Origin: Symbiodinium sp. CCMP2592
Taxonomy: Eukaryota; Sar; Dinophyceae; Suessiales; Symbiodiniaceae
Reading direction: 5' to 3'
Assembly: GCA_905221615.1 (NCBI GenBank)
Contig: CAJNDT010000328.1
Location: 62,001-126,000, forward strand
Length of the DNA stretch: 64,000 nt
Program-made: the position numbers and the translations under genes
Shown here: piece by piece, positions 30,692-40,407 of the stretch
How the letters are laid out: every line of letters begins with the position of its first letter
Numbering within the stretch: position 1 is the first letter of the stretch
The notes under the pieces: model-generated
Database searches by the model: none
Told to the model about the DNA's origin: nothing
Seen by the model: the letters and a program-made list of their open reading frames with translations, nothing else

Positions 30692-32770
30692 TCAAAGCCT
30701 GTGGTACAGCTGGTACGGTAGCAGCACAGTGGCCTCCCTCTCTGTGGTCTTGCTGTACACCATTGGGTACAGCAAGGAGTCCATGGACACGAAGCCTTGC
30801 TCGTTGGTGATGGAGCACTTGGCGAACTGCTTTGTCTTCTGTGTCTCTGTTGGCCTCCAACGTTGGACGAGTGTGGCTTTGTCGCCTCCAAGCTCCAAAT
30901 GGAAAAGCACTTGGCCCATGTCCCATCTTCCGTCTTCCTGGTGGAACACCACGACGTCGTTGGCATGGATGGCACCACCCCTTGCGAGCCTCGCGATAGA
31001 GGCAACCATGGCTTCAGTTGCTGAGCAATCCACAAACTGGTTGAGGAATTGCAGCTGGTGCTTGTTGGGCTTCTTTGGCTTCACCAACTGGCAGGAGTCT
31101 GGAAACAGCCCGGCCTGTGTCAAAGTGGTGATCTCGGTGGCGAGCACCTGGTTGAGCAAGTGGATCTCGAAGGCGGCTGTTTTCTGGAGCCTTGTGGCGA
31201 AAGCAGATATGGTTTTGTGCTTTCGTTCGCTCGTAAATGTCGATGGCAGGCACCCATGCCGTTGGAGAATATCAGGCAAGTGGAGCAGCCAGTGCCACTT
31301 CCGCATCAGTGGCACGTCGAAGTTGGCCTGTTGGAAGGTCTCGATGGATTCTTCCGCAGCCCTGAGAAGGCTGGCTCTGGTGGTGGCTCCATACATGACC
31401 CCTTGGTGAACCTGGTCGATCAAGCAGGCCTGGCTCAAGAAAGCTTGGCAAGCCTCTGGGCAGATTCCGCTTGACACAACAACAGAATGCAAAAAATGGC
31501 GAATGATTGGATAAAGCCCTAGGAGGTCCGAAGCTTGGCAACTGAACTTCTGGCTGCTCTTGTACTTGGCGACCTTGCTTGTGTCGAACAAACCAGCCAA
31601 GTGACCGGCCTTGGAAGCACCTGGAAAGTTCCACATCCTTATGTATGGGCCCATGGCCTCCCAAATGTTGTAGTGCTCGGAGATGGCTTGGAAGCTCTGG
31701 AACAGCACGACTGGGGCCGTTCCTTGCAGAATGCCGTGCATCCAGTCATGGCAGAACTGGCTGACTGGCTTCACTTGGTTCTTCGCCAACAAAGTCTGGT
31801 TCAGGAGCAAGGCCTGGGGATTCCAGGTCCAACCGGTGGCTTGTTGCCATTGCGAGAATTCTGCTTTGGTCCTGCACGTGGCTCGCCTTTCGTCTAATCT
31901 GCGGTAGGACTGGATGACGTCTTCATCAGTGGTCAAAACCAATTGGCTGTATTTGGTCGTGCGGTGGTCCATGATGTCGTCGTTGTCGCCTGTGGGTGGT
32001 CCTGAGTGGATGTTGGCGCATAATATGCAAAATTTGGTACCAGAATCACCTTTGGAAGACCAAATCTGCTTATGGGCACCGCCGTCTGCCAGACATATGG
32101 CCCACCGGAAATGGAGCCGGACATCGGAACCTGGGCCATGTGGGGATTTCAACACAAACCCTGCCAATGGTTCCACGTGGGCATTGGCGAAAATGGTTTC
32201 CAAGATCTTGGACATGATCTGGCAGATGCCGCCCTGGACATGGCTCACGAAGTTGGACCTTTCAAGAGAGATGGTCAGCCAGAGGTCCTCGTGGTGGAGG
32301 AATTGGTCCATCTCCCTGAAGCTGGCATAAATGGCCCAAAATTTACGTTGGGCAGGTCCTAAGACGTTTCCTGGTATCACCTCATCTGCATAAAGTATAA
32401 GTTGCCATGGCTTGGAGACGGATGATGGGTTGGCTCGGTGCTTCCTTTGGATCAGATCATGGAAGCTTCCACCCATCTGGAAAAGACTGGCCAGGTAAAC
32501 CAAGAGGTTGGCAAAGTACATGGTGACTTTGGCACCATCATCGGTGGTGACCTCTGCTTCTTGGATCAAAGGACCCAGTAGCCCACCATGGCAGCTCTGT
32601 AGAAGCTCCTCCCTGGCTTTCCGCTGGTCATTGGAAGAGCTCTTCTCTGGGAGGCCTTGTTCCTTGGCGACTTCCACAAAAGCAGCCAGTGCACTTTGGG
32701 AGTGACCTGGCAAAGCAGCTTTGAAGGTCAGCAGCTGCTGCAGTTTGCTCTTCTTCTGTGGAGGTTCCAT
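30692..32770 (-). CDS. DDE-type transposase, CACTA/Plavaka-like (gene T)
   Basis: Single open frame of 692 codons from ATG at 32770 (context GGCCATGGA); the frame is open two codons further but without ATG. Predicted to cut and join the element ends. Landmarks: Asp129 in LILYADEVIPGN; Asp229 in AICLADGGAHKQ, followed by a C-x2-C pair (Cys248, Cys251); a D-x2-H motif (Asp342-His345) in CHDWMHGIL; LHLPDIL near 497-503, then Glu515 in TSERKHK. This order (D, D, C-x2-C, D-x2-H, HL...ER-K) is what I know from CACTA/EnSpm and Plavaka transposases, where Asp129, Asp229 and a late Glu would form the catalytic triad. Which acidic residue is third is my inference. The C-terminal 95 residues (DVVVFHQEDGRWDMGQVLFH) resemble a small SH3/Tudor-like barrel. 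The N-terminus is basic. No stop or frameshift is visible, so it may be functional. Confidence 0.82.
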   Translation of the reverse strand: MEPPQKKSKLQQLLTFKAALPGHSQSALAAFVEVAKEQGLPEKSSSNDQRKAREELLQSCHGGLLGPLIQEAEVTTDDGAKVTMYFANLLVYLASLFQMGGSFHDLIQRKHRANPSSVSKPWQLILYADEVIPGNVLGPAQRKFWAIYASFREMDQFLHHEDLWLTISLERSNFVSHVQGGICQIMSKILETIFANAHVEPLAGFVLKSPHGPGSDVRLHFRWAICLADGGAHKQIWSSKGDSGTKFCILCANIHSGPPTGDNDDIMDHRTTKYSQLVLTTDEDVIQSYRRLDERRATCRTKAEFSQWQQATGWTWNPQALLLNQTLLAKNQVKPVSQFCHDWMHGILQGTAPVVLFQSFQAISEHYNIWEAMGPYIRMWNFPGASKAGHLAGLFDTSKVAKYKSSQKFSCQASDLLGLYPIIRHFLHSVVVSSGICPEACQAFLSQACLIDQVHQGVMYGATTRASLLRAAEESIETFQQANFDVPLMRKWHWLLHLPDILQRHGCLPSTFTSERKHKTISAFATRLQKTAAFEIHLLNQVLATEITTLTQAGLFPDSCQLVKPKKPNKHQLQFLNQFVDCSATEAMVASIARLARGGAIHANDVVVFHQEDGRWDMGQVLFHLELGGDKATLVQRWRPTETQKTKQFAKCSITNEQGFVSMDSLLYPMVYSKTTEREATVLLPYQLYHRL

Positions 32771-33200
32771 GGCCAAAAATGGCTGAGAGTGGGTTTGGGG
32801 GCAAGGGCAGTGGCAATGTGCTTTGCTTCACATGGGAATCAATGGTATGTGTGCTATATGGATGAAGGCTGCATCCCTGTCTATATAGGCTGTGGATGTC
32901 AGACTCACATGCATGGACCTCTTCGTGGGAGAAGTCTGGAACCTTCGTTGCTGAAGCGATGGCGGGCACAGTGCGTCAACAAAGACCTCGGAAGTGCATA
33001 TATACACAGAAACAGCATGCTGCAGGATGGCCACGGCATGGCTTCAAAGAATCACTTTGTCCAAAGACATGCAGGCGGTCTTTTTGCTCGTGTCGGCACG
33101 GTGCACCCTGCCTGGGCTGTTGTGGCTTCTTGCTACCCTGCACCTGGGCCCCTTGGTGCTGCCCTGCAAGAAAACAAACTGCCTGGAACCATGCCTGGCA
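32771..33200 (-). promoter_or_regulatory. Gap between genes Z and T, possible 5-prime leader of the transposase
   Basis: About 430 bases without a good open frame. Immediately before the transposase ATG the minus strand reads CTCAGCCATTTTTGGCC. This resembles the core of the dinoflagellate spliced leader (AGCCATTTTGGC) with one extra T. It could be chance. No TATA-like box stands out. Confidence 0.3.
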
Positions 33201-36200
33201 CTACTTCTTGGGAGCCTTCTTCATGGCCTTGTTGGCTTTGTGGGCCTCGATGTACTCCCTCCAAGCTTGGCGGCCGTGGAGACGGGTGCCCCGAAAGTTT
33301 GGGTCCCAACAACTGGAGCATCCCTTAACATTACCACGACAGCGGATACATCCGTAGAGGATCTTTGTGCTGCCGCCTTTGGCGGCGGTGGCACCTTTGC
33401 CAGCCTCATGGCCGTTGCAGGTGGTGCCCTGGTTCGCCGAGCTTTGTCGGGTAGACATGGCTGCTGCTGGCCGCTTCATATGCTGTTTCTTGGGCTTCTG
33501 GTCGGCCTGGCCGTCCTCCTTGGCCTTCTTCTTCTTGTCGGCCTTGGCATCCAGCAGCTTCTGGAACTGCTCCTGCTCGTACTCCTGCAATGTCTTGGCG
33601 TCCTTGCAGGGTGAAATGCTGCAGAACAACCCCGAATAAGCAGTATGGAAGGAAACTAAACAAAAATATACACGTGTCCTGCTTGGCACTGTCTTCCTTG
33701 GCAGTCGTCTCCGTGGGAGCTGCTTCGACTCTGGTCGTGGCTTCAGGAGGCGGGCTTGCCGGAGGAAGTGGCAAAGCAGCGGCAGATGCTGTGCTCTGGC
33801 CAAAGACCTGGCCAGGGGCAGTTGTGCTGGCAGCACTCTGGCTGTGGGACTGGACCATGCTTCGCGGCGACAGCCAAGGCAACACTGCTGTTGCTGCGGC
33901 GGTGCACATGGGCCCTTGGCTTCCCTGCAGAGTGGCTGTGCCTTGTGTGGCTGCTTGGGCTTGGATGCCATGCCGCAGCTTCAGCATTTCCAGCTCCTGG
34001 TCGAAGTAAGGTGGAGCCCTGAGGTGTCGCTGGAGGCCGCTTGGACCTGCACCTGGTGCCGCCGGCCAATGAAGCATGGGTGCTTCGAAGAGGCACCTCG
34101 GGGACGAAGACGTAGAAATGTCTACATGCATGCAAGAAACAAATGCAACACGGAACAGATCCAAGTTATGCAACCAAGGGGCTTTCTTCAAAAATGGAGC
34201 CAGGCATGGGTCCTGCAGATCTGGCTGGTCGCCTGGACCATAGGCCTTGGAGAGCCAAAGCTGGCCCATCTCTGATGGATGGTCTGGATATCTGCTGGCG
34301 CCGGGGCAATTGCTGCTTGGCAGGGACTGGAAGATGATTCCGAAGTCCTGGACTGCCGAGTTGATGGCAGCTGCCGAAAGGCTTGGCTTGCCTTGCGAAG
34401 CTTGCACCATCAAGACAATGGCGACCGCTTGGCCCTTGGTGCATTCTTTTAAAGAATGCAGTCCCATGGCTCGGAGTCTTTTGGCTAAGAGCTCCAGCTG
34501 GTCCGTTTGGCTCGTGAGGGTGGACAAAGCGACCCAGTCTGGCCTGGTCAAGTATGGACACAGCCGCTGGACGGACTGGCCAGTGTTCACCAACTTGAGC
34601 TGGGAGCCGGTGTTCATGGACAAATTCTGGATGGTGTCCAGAATCTTTGCTTTCATGGCCTCTGGCAGTTTGGAAGCTTCGCCGGCCTTGGCAAGCATTT
34701 GGCAGATGCTCTCCGAGGACCAGGACTGGAATCCCTGGATCTTAGCCATGAAGGTGTTGGCCATGCTCTCGGTGACTGGTGAGTCTGGCAGCATCTCGGC
34801 CAGCTTCTGGAGATGAGCAATCTCCTCGAGGAAGTCTTGGCACCCGTACCGCTGCATGGCCCTGAGAAGCACTGGCTGCTCACACTGGCCTGGTCGGGTT
34901 GAATGGCCTAAAAGGCTGCAATGAAGAAAGCATGGGAAACAAACACAAAGGAATGCGACTTGAAATGAAGTTCAGAGAGAGATATATATATATATATAGT
35001 ATAAATATGTGTTCATGGCCAGTTGGCTGCTTCGAAAAATAGGGTGCTGGCCACATGGCTCGCAAAGCATGGTATGGCCGATTGGCTTGCATGCAGATCA
35101 TGGCAGAGCACTGAAAGCTTTCTTTTTGGCAGCGACCACTGTGGCAGCTGTGGTTTCACGTGGTTTGTCTGGAAGAAGCCAGGGTCGTCCTTGGTCCTGG
35201 CAGGAGCAAACTGCATGGGTCATCTTTGTGAATGGACACACTGGCCTTGTGGTCACTGGAGACTTCTCTGGCATGGCCGTTGGACTGGTGGCCCCAGATC
35301 TCTCCATCTGGTCCAGTTGGTCCTGGACCCAGGCCCCGAACTTGGGCTCCCCCATGTACCTTGGGCCAAGTGGTTGGCAGGCTTTACCACTGAATGGCTT
35401 AAATGGCAACAAAAAAGATTGGGAGGTTTCCGGATCAAGCCTATGCTGCATGCTGTTATTGTTATTGTAGAATGAAAACTATGGAATCTATATCTGGTCG
35501 AGCTGCCACTGGATTTGTCTCTGGGCTCGTCCATGGTCGTCCCTGGTAATGGCTCTGGAAAGCCAAAGGCACTTCTGGCACCATGTTGGCGAACCACTGG
35601 CAGCCTCCAGTTGGGTTGCCCCGGTGGCGACTTGCTCGTTGGCCTCTTGGATGAAAACACTGGCCAGCTCTTGGGCCCTGGTCCATCTCTGGTTGTGGAG
35701 CAAGATGGCTAGCCAGCCAACCTTGTTTCCAGCCCGTGCTCTTGGTCTTGCTGTGGCTGGTTCCTGAAATGCCTTGGCTCCACGGAACTGGCTCTGCTGG
35801 TGGTGTCTTGGGTTGTGGGATGGCCCACTTTGGTGTCAGCATGAGAGGTTTGGCTTTTGGTGCACTGGAGCTGGACCTGGCCTCTGATTGTGGCGGTGAT
35901 CTTGGTGGGGTTTGGGCTCGTTGGAGCAGGTCGATCCCTCCCACTGGTGGGGTTGTTGGCGGCGGTGGTGTGGGTGGTGTCTTGGGTTGTGGGATTGGGG
36001 TTGGAGGGGTGCTGAAAGGGGTGGAAATGGTGGACTTGGCTGGGGGTGGTGTTATTGGAACCTCCTCATGCACTGTCTGTGGCCTTCGGGTGGGTGGGTA
36101 TTTGAGCTTGGGTTTGGGTGGCATGAAGGTGCTGCCTGCTGGCGGTGTGATGGGTGTGGTGCCGTCTGGCGGCGGTGTGCCGGGTGTGGTGCCGTCTGGT

Positions 36201-37020
36201 GCCGGTGTGTTGGGTGTGGTGCTGCCTGGTGGCGGTGTCATGGCTGTGGTGCGGTGGAGTGTGTGGGAGGGGCTCTGCTGGTGTGTGGGTGGCGCTTTGG
36301 ACGGCAGCTTGGGGCCCATGTCTGGGCCACTGACAGGGGCTTTGGGCTGGATGGTTTGGATGTATTGGGCGGTTGGTTGAAGCTGCTGTGGGGCAAAGGA
36401 CACTGGGAGGCCACTGCTGGCGGGACACTGGACTGGTGGTTTGGGTGCTGTGGGTGCGGTGGCAGCATGGCAAGCGGGGATTGGCCATGTTGCGGGCGAA
36501 GTGGCGGGGGGGTGGAAGGGGATCCTTGGTAGGAGTGGATTGGTGGTGGGGAGAAGAGGCATGCACATGGGAGCTGGTGTTGGCCAGGTGCATGGTGCTA
36601 TGGGTGCTGTGGATGCCATGGGCAGTGTGGCGGTGGCCTGAAAGGATGGCTGTGCCAGTGCTGGCACAAGTGGCCTGGGCGGAGCATAGCCAGTGCATGG
36701 GTTGGGGATTGGGCATGGGTTGGGGATTGGGACGTGGAAGGGCCATGGCATTGGGGGGACGGGTTGGGCCATGGGGGGTTTGAGTTTGGGCGGAGGTTGG
36801 GCTGTGGTCTGCTCGTCGAAAGGTGTGACGGGTGATGGCGGGGCTCCTGGCGGTGTGGGGCTGGCTTCGGTGGCAGCCTCCGGGGATGGGCTTCGCAGGG
36901 GGATCTGGACCGTTGGTTGCCCTGGTGTTCTGGCAAGGTTGGGTCGGCCAGCTCCACTGTGGGCACCTCGGTGGGGTGGTCGCTGGGGCTCGTTGGCACC
37001 TCCGTCGGCGACGTGGCCAT
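33201..37020 (-). CDS. Proline-rich protein with C-terminal cysteine motif, multi-exon (gene Z)
   Basis: Function unknown. Proposed start is ATG at 37020 (MATSPTEVPTSPSDHPTEVP). A Pro/Thr-rich part follows (about 36910-35800) with repeated DGTTPxTPPP units, then a helical part in another frame (about 35790-35490, RAQELASVFIQEANEQVATG), an exon at about 35451-35100 (ending VVAAKKKAFSALP or spliced before it), a long segment (34872-33674), and a last exon 33618-33201 ending KKAPKK-stop. The last exon has EYEQEQFQKLLDAKADKKKK, MKRPAAAM and the cysteine motif YGCIRCRGNVKGCSSCW, probably zinc-binding. A canonical GT-AG intron of 55 bases (33673-33619) joins the last two parts in frame. Other junctions are unresolved, and a frame change near 36920 could be an intron or a mutation. 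A (TA)n tract lies in a gap at 34982-34999. It may be an accessory DNA- or protein-binding partner of the transposase. Confidence 0.55.
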
Positions 37021-37103
37021 GGCTGGCACTCTGGATGACGACTGAGTTTATGTGGAAATATTTGATGATGTTTATATGGTGGCTGTTATGTATGTAAAAT
37101 ACC

Positions 37104-37234
37104 TAGATTCAGAATTTGAATCTAAATGCGGATATCTGGTAGTAAGATTCAACTTCTGAATCTTGGAAAATCTTAGATTCAAAATTTGAATCTAACTGCC
37201 AGAATCTGTGAATTAGATTCAGATTCTGATTCTA
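37104..37234. promoter_or_regulatory. Four helically phased palindromes (TAGATTCA-type iterons)
   Basis: Palindromes at 37104-37124, 37144-37164, 37173-37195 and 37213-37234 have arms TAGATTCA/TGAATCTA (AAGATTCA/TGAATCTT in the second) around 3-7 bases. Centres are at 37114, 37154, 37184 and 37224, spacings of 40, 30 and 40 bases, all near whole turns of B-DNA. The set looks like a binding array for a dimeric protein. The motif was not noticed elsewhere in the window. Confidence 0.7.
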
Positions 37235-37386
37235 CTGTATTTGTTACTTTGGCAGTATGGTGACATACAAAACTTCTGTCTGTGGCTTCCTACACTGGTT
37301 CGAGCACTCTGGGCTGCTCCGAAGAGCAAAGATTCTGGCAACAACTGTGGTCACATACCTACCTGGGCTGACAAAAGGGACGGTGT

Positions 37387-37698
37387 GGTATGGCCAATTG
37401 GCTCCCTACAATGGTGGTGCAAACAGTCTGGCATGGCCACATGGCTCCCTACAATGGCTTGGCTTGCTGCTACGAAGCTTGGGTGTTCTTGCAGAAAGTT
37501 GGCTGTTTCAGGAGTTGGATTTGGTGGCTTTTGCTTCAGGGCCTGGCATAGGAATGGCGCTTGGAGCTCTCGGGTTTCGCAGGTTTCGGCTTTGGGGTTC
37601 ATGGGTACATCGTTCTGGGTTTATATGGGGTCTGGGGTTTGGGGTCTACTGAAGTGAACCGGCACTATGGATCTCCACTTCTATTTCAGACCCTAAAC
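37387..37698. repeat. 300-base direct repeat inside the large element, copy 1
   Basis: From GGTATGGCCAATTGGCTCCC to CTATTTCAGACCCTAAAC. It matches 39096-39395 over its whole length with moderate divergence (for example ACGAAGCTTGGG, GCTTCAGGGCCTGGC, GCTCTCGGGTTT shared). Its end contains telomere-like GGGTTT and CCCTAAAC, unlike the rest of the element. Confidence 0.85.
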
Positions 37699-37737
37699 CA
37701 TGAAGCTTATAGACCCCTATCGGAATGGATGCTGGTC

Positions 37738-38695
37738 TCAAGCTTGGTGCCCCTGTTGCTGCTGCTGTGGCCGTGGCCAGCTGTCCTTCTTGGTCTTCCA
37801 GTGTGCAGCTGCTGCTTGCTCTGGTTGTGACTGCTCATGCTGCTGTTCTTCTTCTGCCTGTTTCTGTTGGTGCTGAGTATATGATACATGGCTTACAAAG
37901 ATATCTTCATTACAATCAGAATGTAATATACAAACAAGTTACTCCAGACAAATCATTTCTATATATGTCTCTATATCTGTACAAAACATGTATGTGTCCT
38001 TCCATGGATGTTCACCCAAATGGTCTTCTGAACATATAGAAAAAAGCATACATCTGTGCAGATATAAATATATAACCGACAAAAAAATAACACATGTGAT
38101 GGCCTTTGTGGCTTGGCATGTGACAACCTGCTGCTGGTATGGCCATGGAAGGCTTCTGGAGTTCAAGCACCCTTTTTTTGGCACGGCTTGGAGATGCTGC
38201 TGCTGGCCTGCATGGTGCAGGCTGGGTCCTTCAAAAAAACCAATGGCCTCCATACCTTTGCAGCCATGGCCGACCTGGGCCGTCTGGAGAAAGGCCCTGG
38301 TGGCATGGAAGAAAGTGGCCCATGGTGCCTGGTTGCTGGTGGTGGGTGGCCCCTCACCACCTGTAGACGAGGCCTGCTCCTCCCGCCAAGCTGGTGATCC
38401 ATGGGGAATCACACTGGGTGCAGTTGGCATTGTGGTAGAGCTTCCACAGAAAGATAGTGGAGCGGTGGCATACCACACACCGCAGCATTACGTGTGGCCC
38501 GATGGGCTCCTCTGGTGGAACCATGGCACTGCTTGGGAGGGCCGTCACTGTCCCCTGTGGTGGAGGCTGGACGGGCTTGGAAGAGACGGCCGTGGAGTCC
38601 GTGGAGTCGTGCTTTGCTGCCGGCTTCTTGGCCCTGGGCTTGGTCCTCCTCGTGGCCTCCTTGGCAGCCGCTGGCTTTTTGACTCCTTTGACCAT
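37738..38695 (-). CDS. KKPAA basic, zinc-ribbon and Gln-rich protein (gene W)
   Basis: Function unknown. Starts at ATG 38695 with MVKGVKKPAAAKEATRRTKP, a lysine/proline/alanine-rich basic tail likely to bind nucleic acid. A C-x2-C-x15-C-x2-C zinc-ribbon-like motif follows (CVVCHRS...NANCTQC). After about residue 95 the frame changes. The adjacent frame gives a coherent segment (WREEQASSTGGEGPP..., HATRAFLQTAQVGHGCKG) down to about 38165, so a splice or frameshift lies near 38390. A last exon at 37872-37738, preceded by ACTCAG, encodes a Gln-rich end (EEEQQHEQSQPEQ ... QQQQQGHQA-stop). Exon joins are inferred. The gap at 38160-37873 is AT-richer and intron-like. It may be co-expressed with X, whose tail ends 163 bases upstream. 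Confidence 0.5.
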
Positions 38696-38858
38696 GGCGG
38701 CACTGGAGTGGAGGCTTTGGCTAGCTGTGGGCAGCTCGCTATATGGCCAAAAGAGGCTGCAGCGGAACGAAAAAGAGAGACGAACATGTGTGCCATGGCA
38801 TGCCTGGCCACTTGGCTTTCAAACAACAAACTCAATGGCCTGGCATGGCCACAACGGC

Positions 38859-40138
38859 TCAGGCAATCGAAACTGGAGGCGTTTTTTTTGGCCGCTGGTG
38901 CACAGCTGCTGTGCTTGGGTTTCCGGCAGCCTTCGTGGTCTTCTTGGTCTTCTTGGTCTTGATGGCACCCTCAGCAATGCTGCCGTGGAGATACCTGGTG
39001 GCTTGGCAGCTGCTGTTGCTGCGAATGGTCTGTGTTTTGGCAAAAGCTGTGCTCCTGCAGCATGGACCTGCCTTGCATGGCTCTGCACACAGTCTGGTAT
39101 GGCCATTTGGCTCCCTAGAATGGAAGTGCAAACAGTCTGGCATGGCCACTTGGCTCCCTGCAAAGGCTTGGCTTCACCCTACGAAGCTTGGGGGTTCTAG
39201 AAGAAAGTTGGCGGTTGGAGGACTTGGATGGTGTTGGCTTTGCTTCAGGGCCTGGCTTAGAAATGGCGCTTCGAGCTCTCGGGTTTGGGAGGTTATGCTT
39301 TGGGATGTATTCTTGTGGGTTTAGGGTCCAGGGTTTAGAGTCTCTTAAGGTCAAACTGCACTATGCATTTCCACTTCTATTTCCGACCCTAAACCCAAAA
39401 TGCTGAGACGTGACGGCATGGCATGGTCCTATGTACACTTGGCTTTCGCACAACACAGCAACTTGCCTGGCATGGCCACAGTGGCTACATGTCCCTCGTA
39501 TATAGAAACAGGACAAAGCTCTGGATTTTCTGCTCTGGGCCTGCAACTCTGGCTGCTGTGCAGCGAGTTCATGTGGCCTGCATTGACCTCACATATGCGG
39601 TCCGTCTTGAAGAGCCTGGGCCTGTGATGGCCATGTTTGGCTTTAGCAATCACGACAAATCCCTGGCATGGCCATGCAGGCTGGGATGTGCATGCACTCG
39701 TCGAACTTGGCATGAAGTATAACAAAGCAAGCATGACATGGCCCCTGAAGGCTCACTTGCTCCAGGAGAGTCCTGCTACATGTACTTTTCCTCGCAAACA
39801 AGCAGAGTGCATGGAAGTCTGCATCAACTGGTGCGGTACCTTCTATGGAAATCCTTGGGCAGAGCACATTGGCCCCCCCATGGCTCGTAGTTGGGGTCCG
39901 CCGACATCATCTCCCACTCCTCCCACCCACCACCGTACTCCCAGGGTTCTAGAGGCGGAAGATCTGGCTTCTCGGTCGTCTTGGAGTTGGCTGCTGGCTT
40001 CTTCTGGGCTTTCGCCTTGCACACAGGTGCTGGCTTCTTCTTGGCCTTCGCCTTCCTGCTCTGGGCAGCTGCCTTGTGGACCACCTTCATGGCTTTCATG
40101 GGGGCAGCAGGCTTCTTGAAGACCATGGCTTTGGGCAT
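38859..40138 (-). CDS. Lysine/alanine/proline-rich basic protein, multi-exon (gene X)
   Basis: Function unknown. ATG at 40138 opens MPKAMVFKKPAAPMKAMKVV followed by KAKAKKKPAPVCKAKAQKKP, a histone-tail-like basic region. An acidic, tryptophan-rich stretch follows (LPPLEPWEYGGGWEEWEMM). A canonical-looking donor GAAG-GTACC sits near 39842. Downstream candidates are an exon around 39640-39480 (RLFKTDRICEVNAGHMNSLH) and a last exon at about 39070-38859 ending in IKTKKTKKTTKAAGNPSTA...KKTPPVSIA-stop. The 300-base repeat (39096-39395) lies between them as intron. Middle exon limits are uncertain, and the two ends might belong to separate genes. The basic ends suggest a DNA-binding role with the transposase. 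Confidence 0.45.
39096..39395. repeat. 300-base direct repeat inside the large element, copy 2
   Basis: Second copy of 37387-37698, here within a probable intron of gene X. Ends CTATTTCCGACCCTAAAC and has TTTAGGG-type bases in its last third. Confidence 0.85.
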
Positions 40139-40407
40139 GGTGCAGGCGGAGGAAGCTCTTGGGAAGAAGTGGCTGGATCAAGCAGACAATTACAGACATG
40201 GTATAGCCATGGTGGCAGGCTAGAAAGCAGAATCGGTGCTGGGACAGCCACAGGAGGCTTGCTCAAGTCACCTGGATCCAAGAAGGTGCTTCTTTTTGCC
40301 GCAACAGCCTGGTCCCTGCAGCTCTGCAAAACTTGGAACCCTCAAAACTCCTGCAGCTCTGCATGGTGCAAGGATGGATCCCATGTGCATGGCCCATAGA
40401 GGCTGGG

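Larger units (their letters stand above)
37021..37737. other. Non-coding gap between genes W and Z
   Basis: About 720 bases holding the four phased palindromes (37104-37234) and copy 1 of a 300-base direct repeat (37387-37698). No convincing open frame on either strand. A plausible control region for gene Z and possibly for transposition. Confidence 0.6.
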
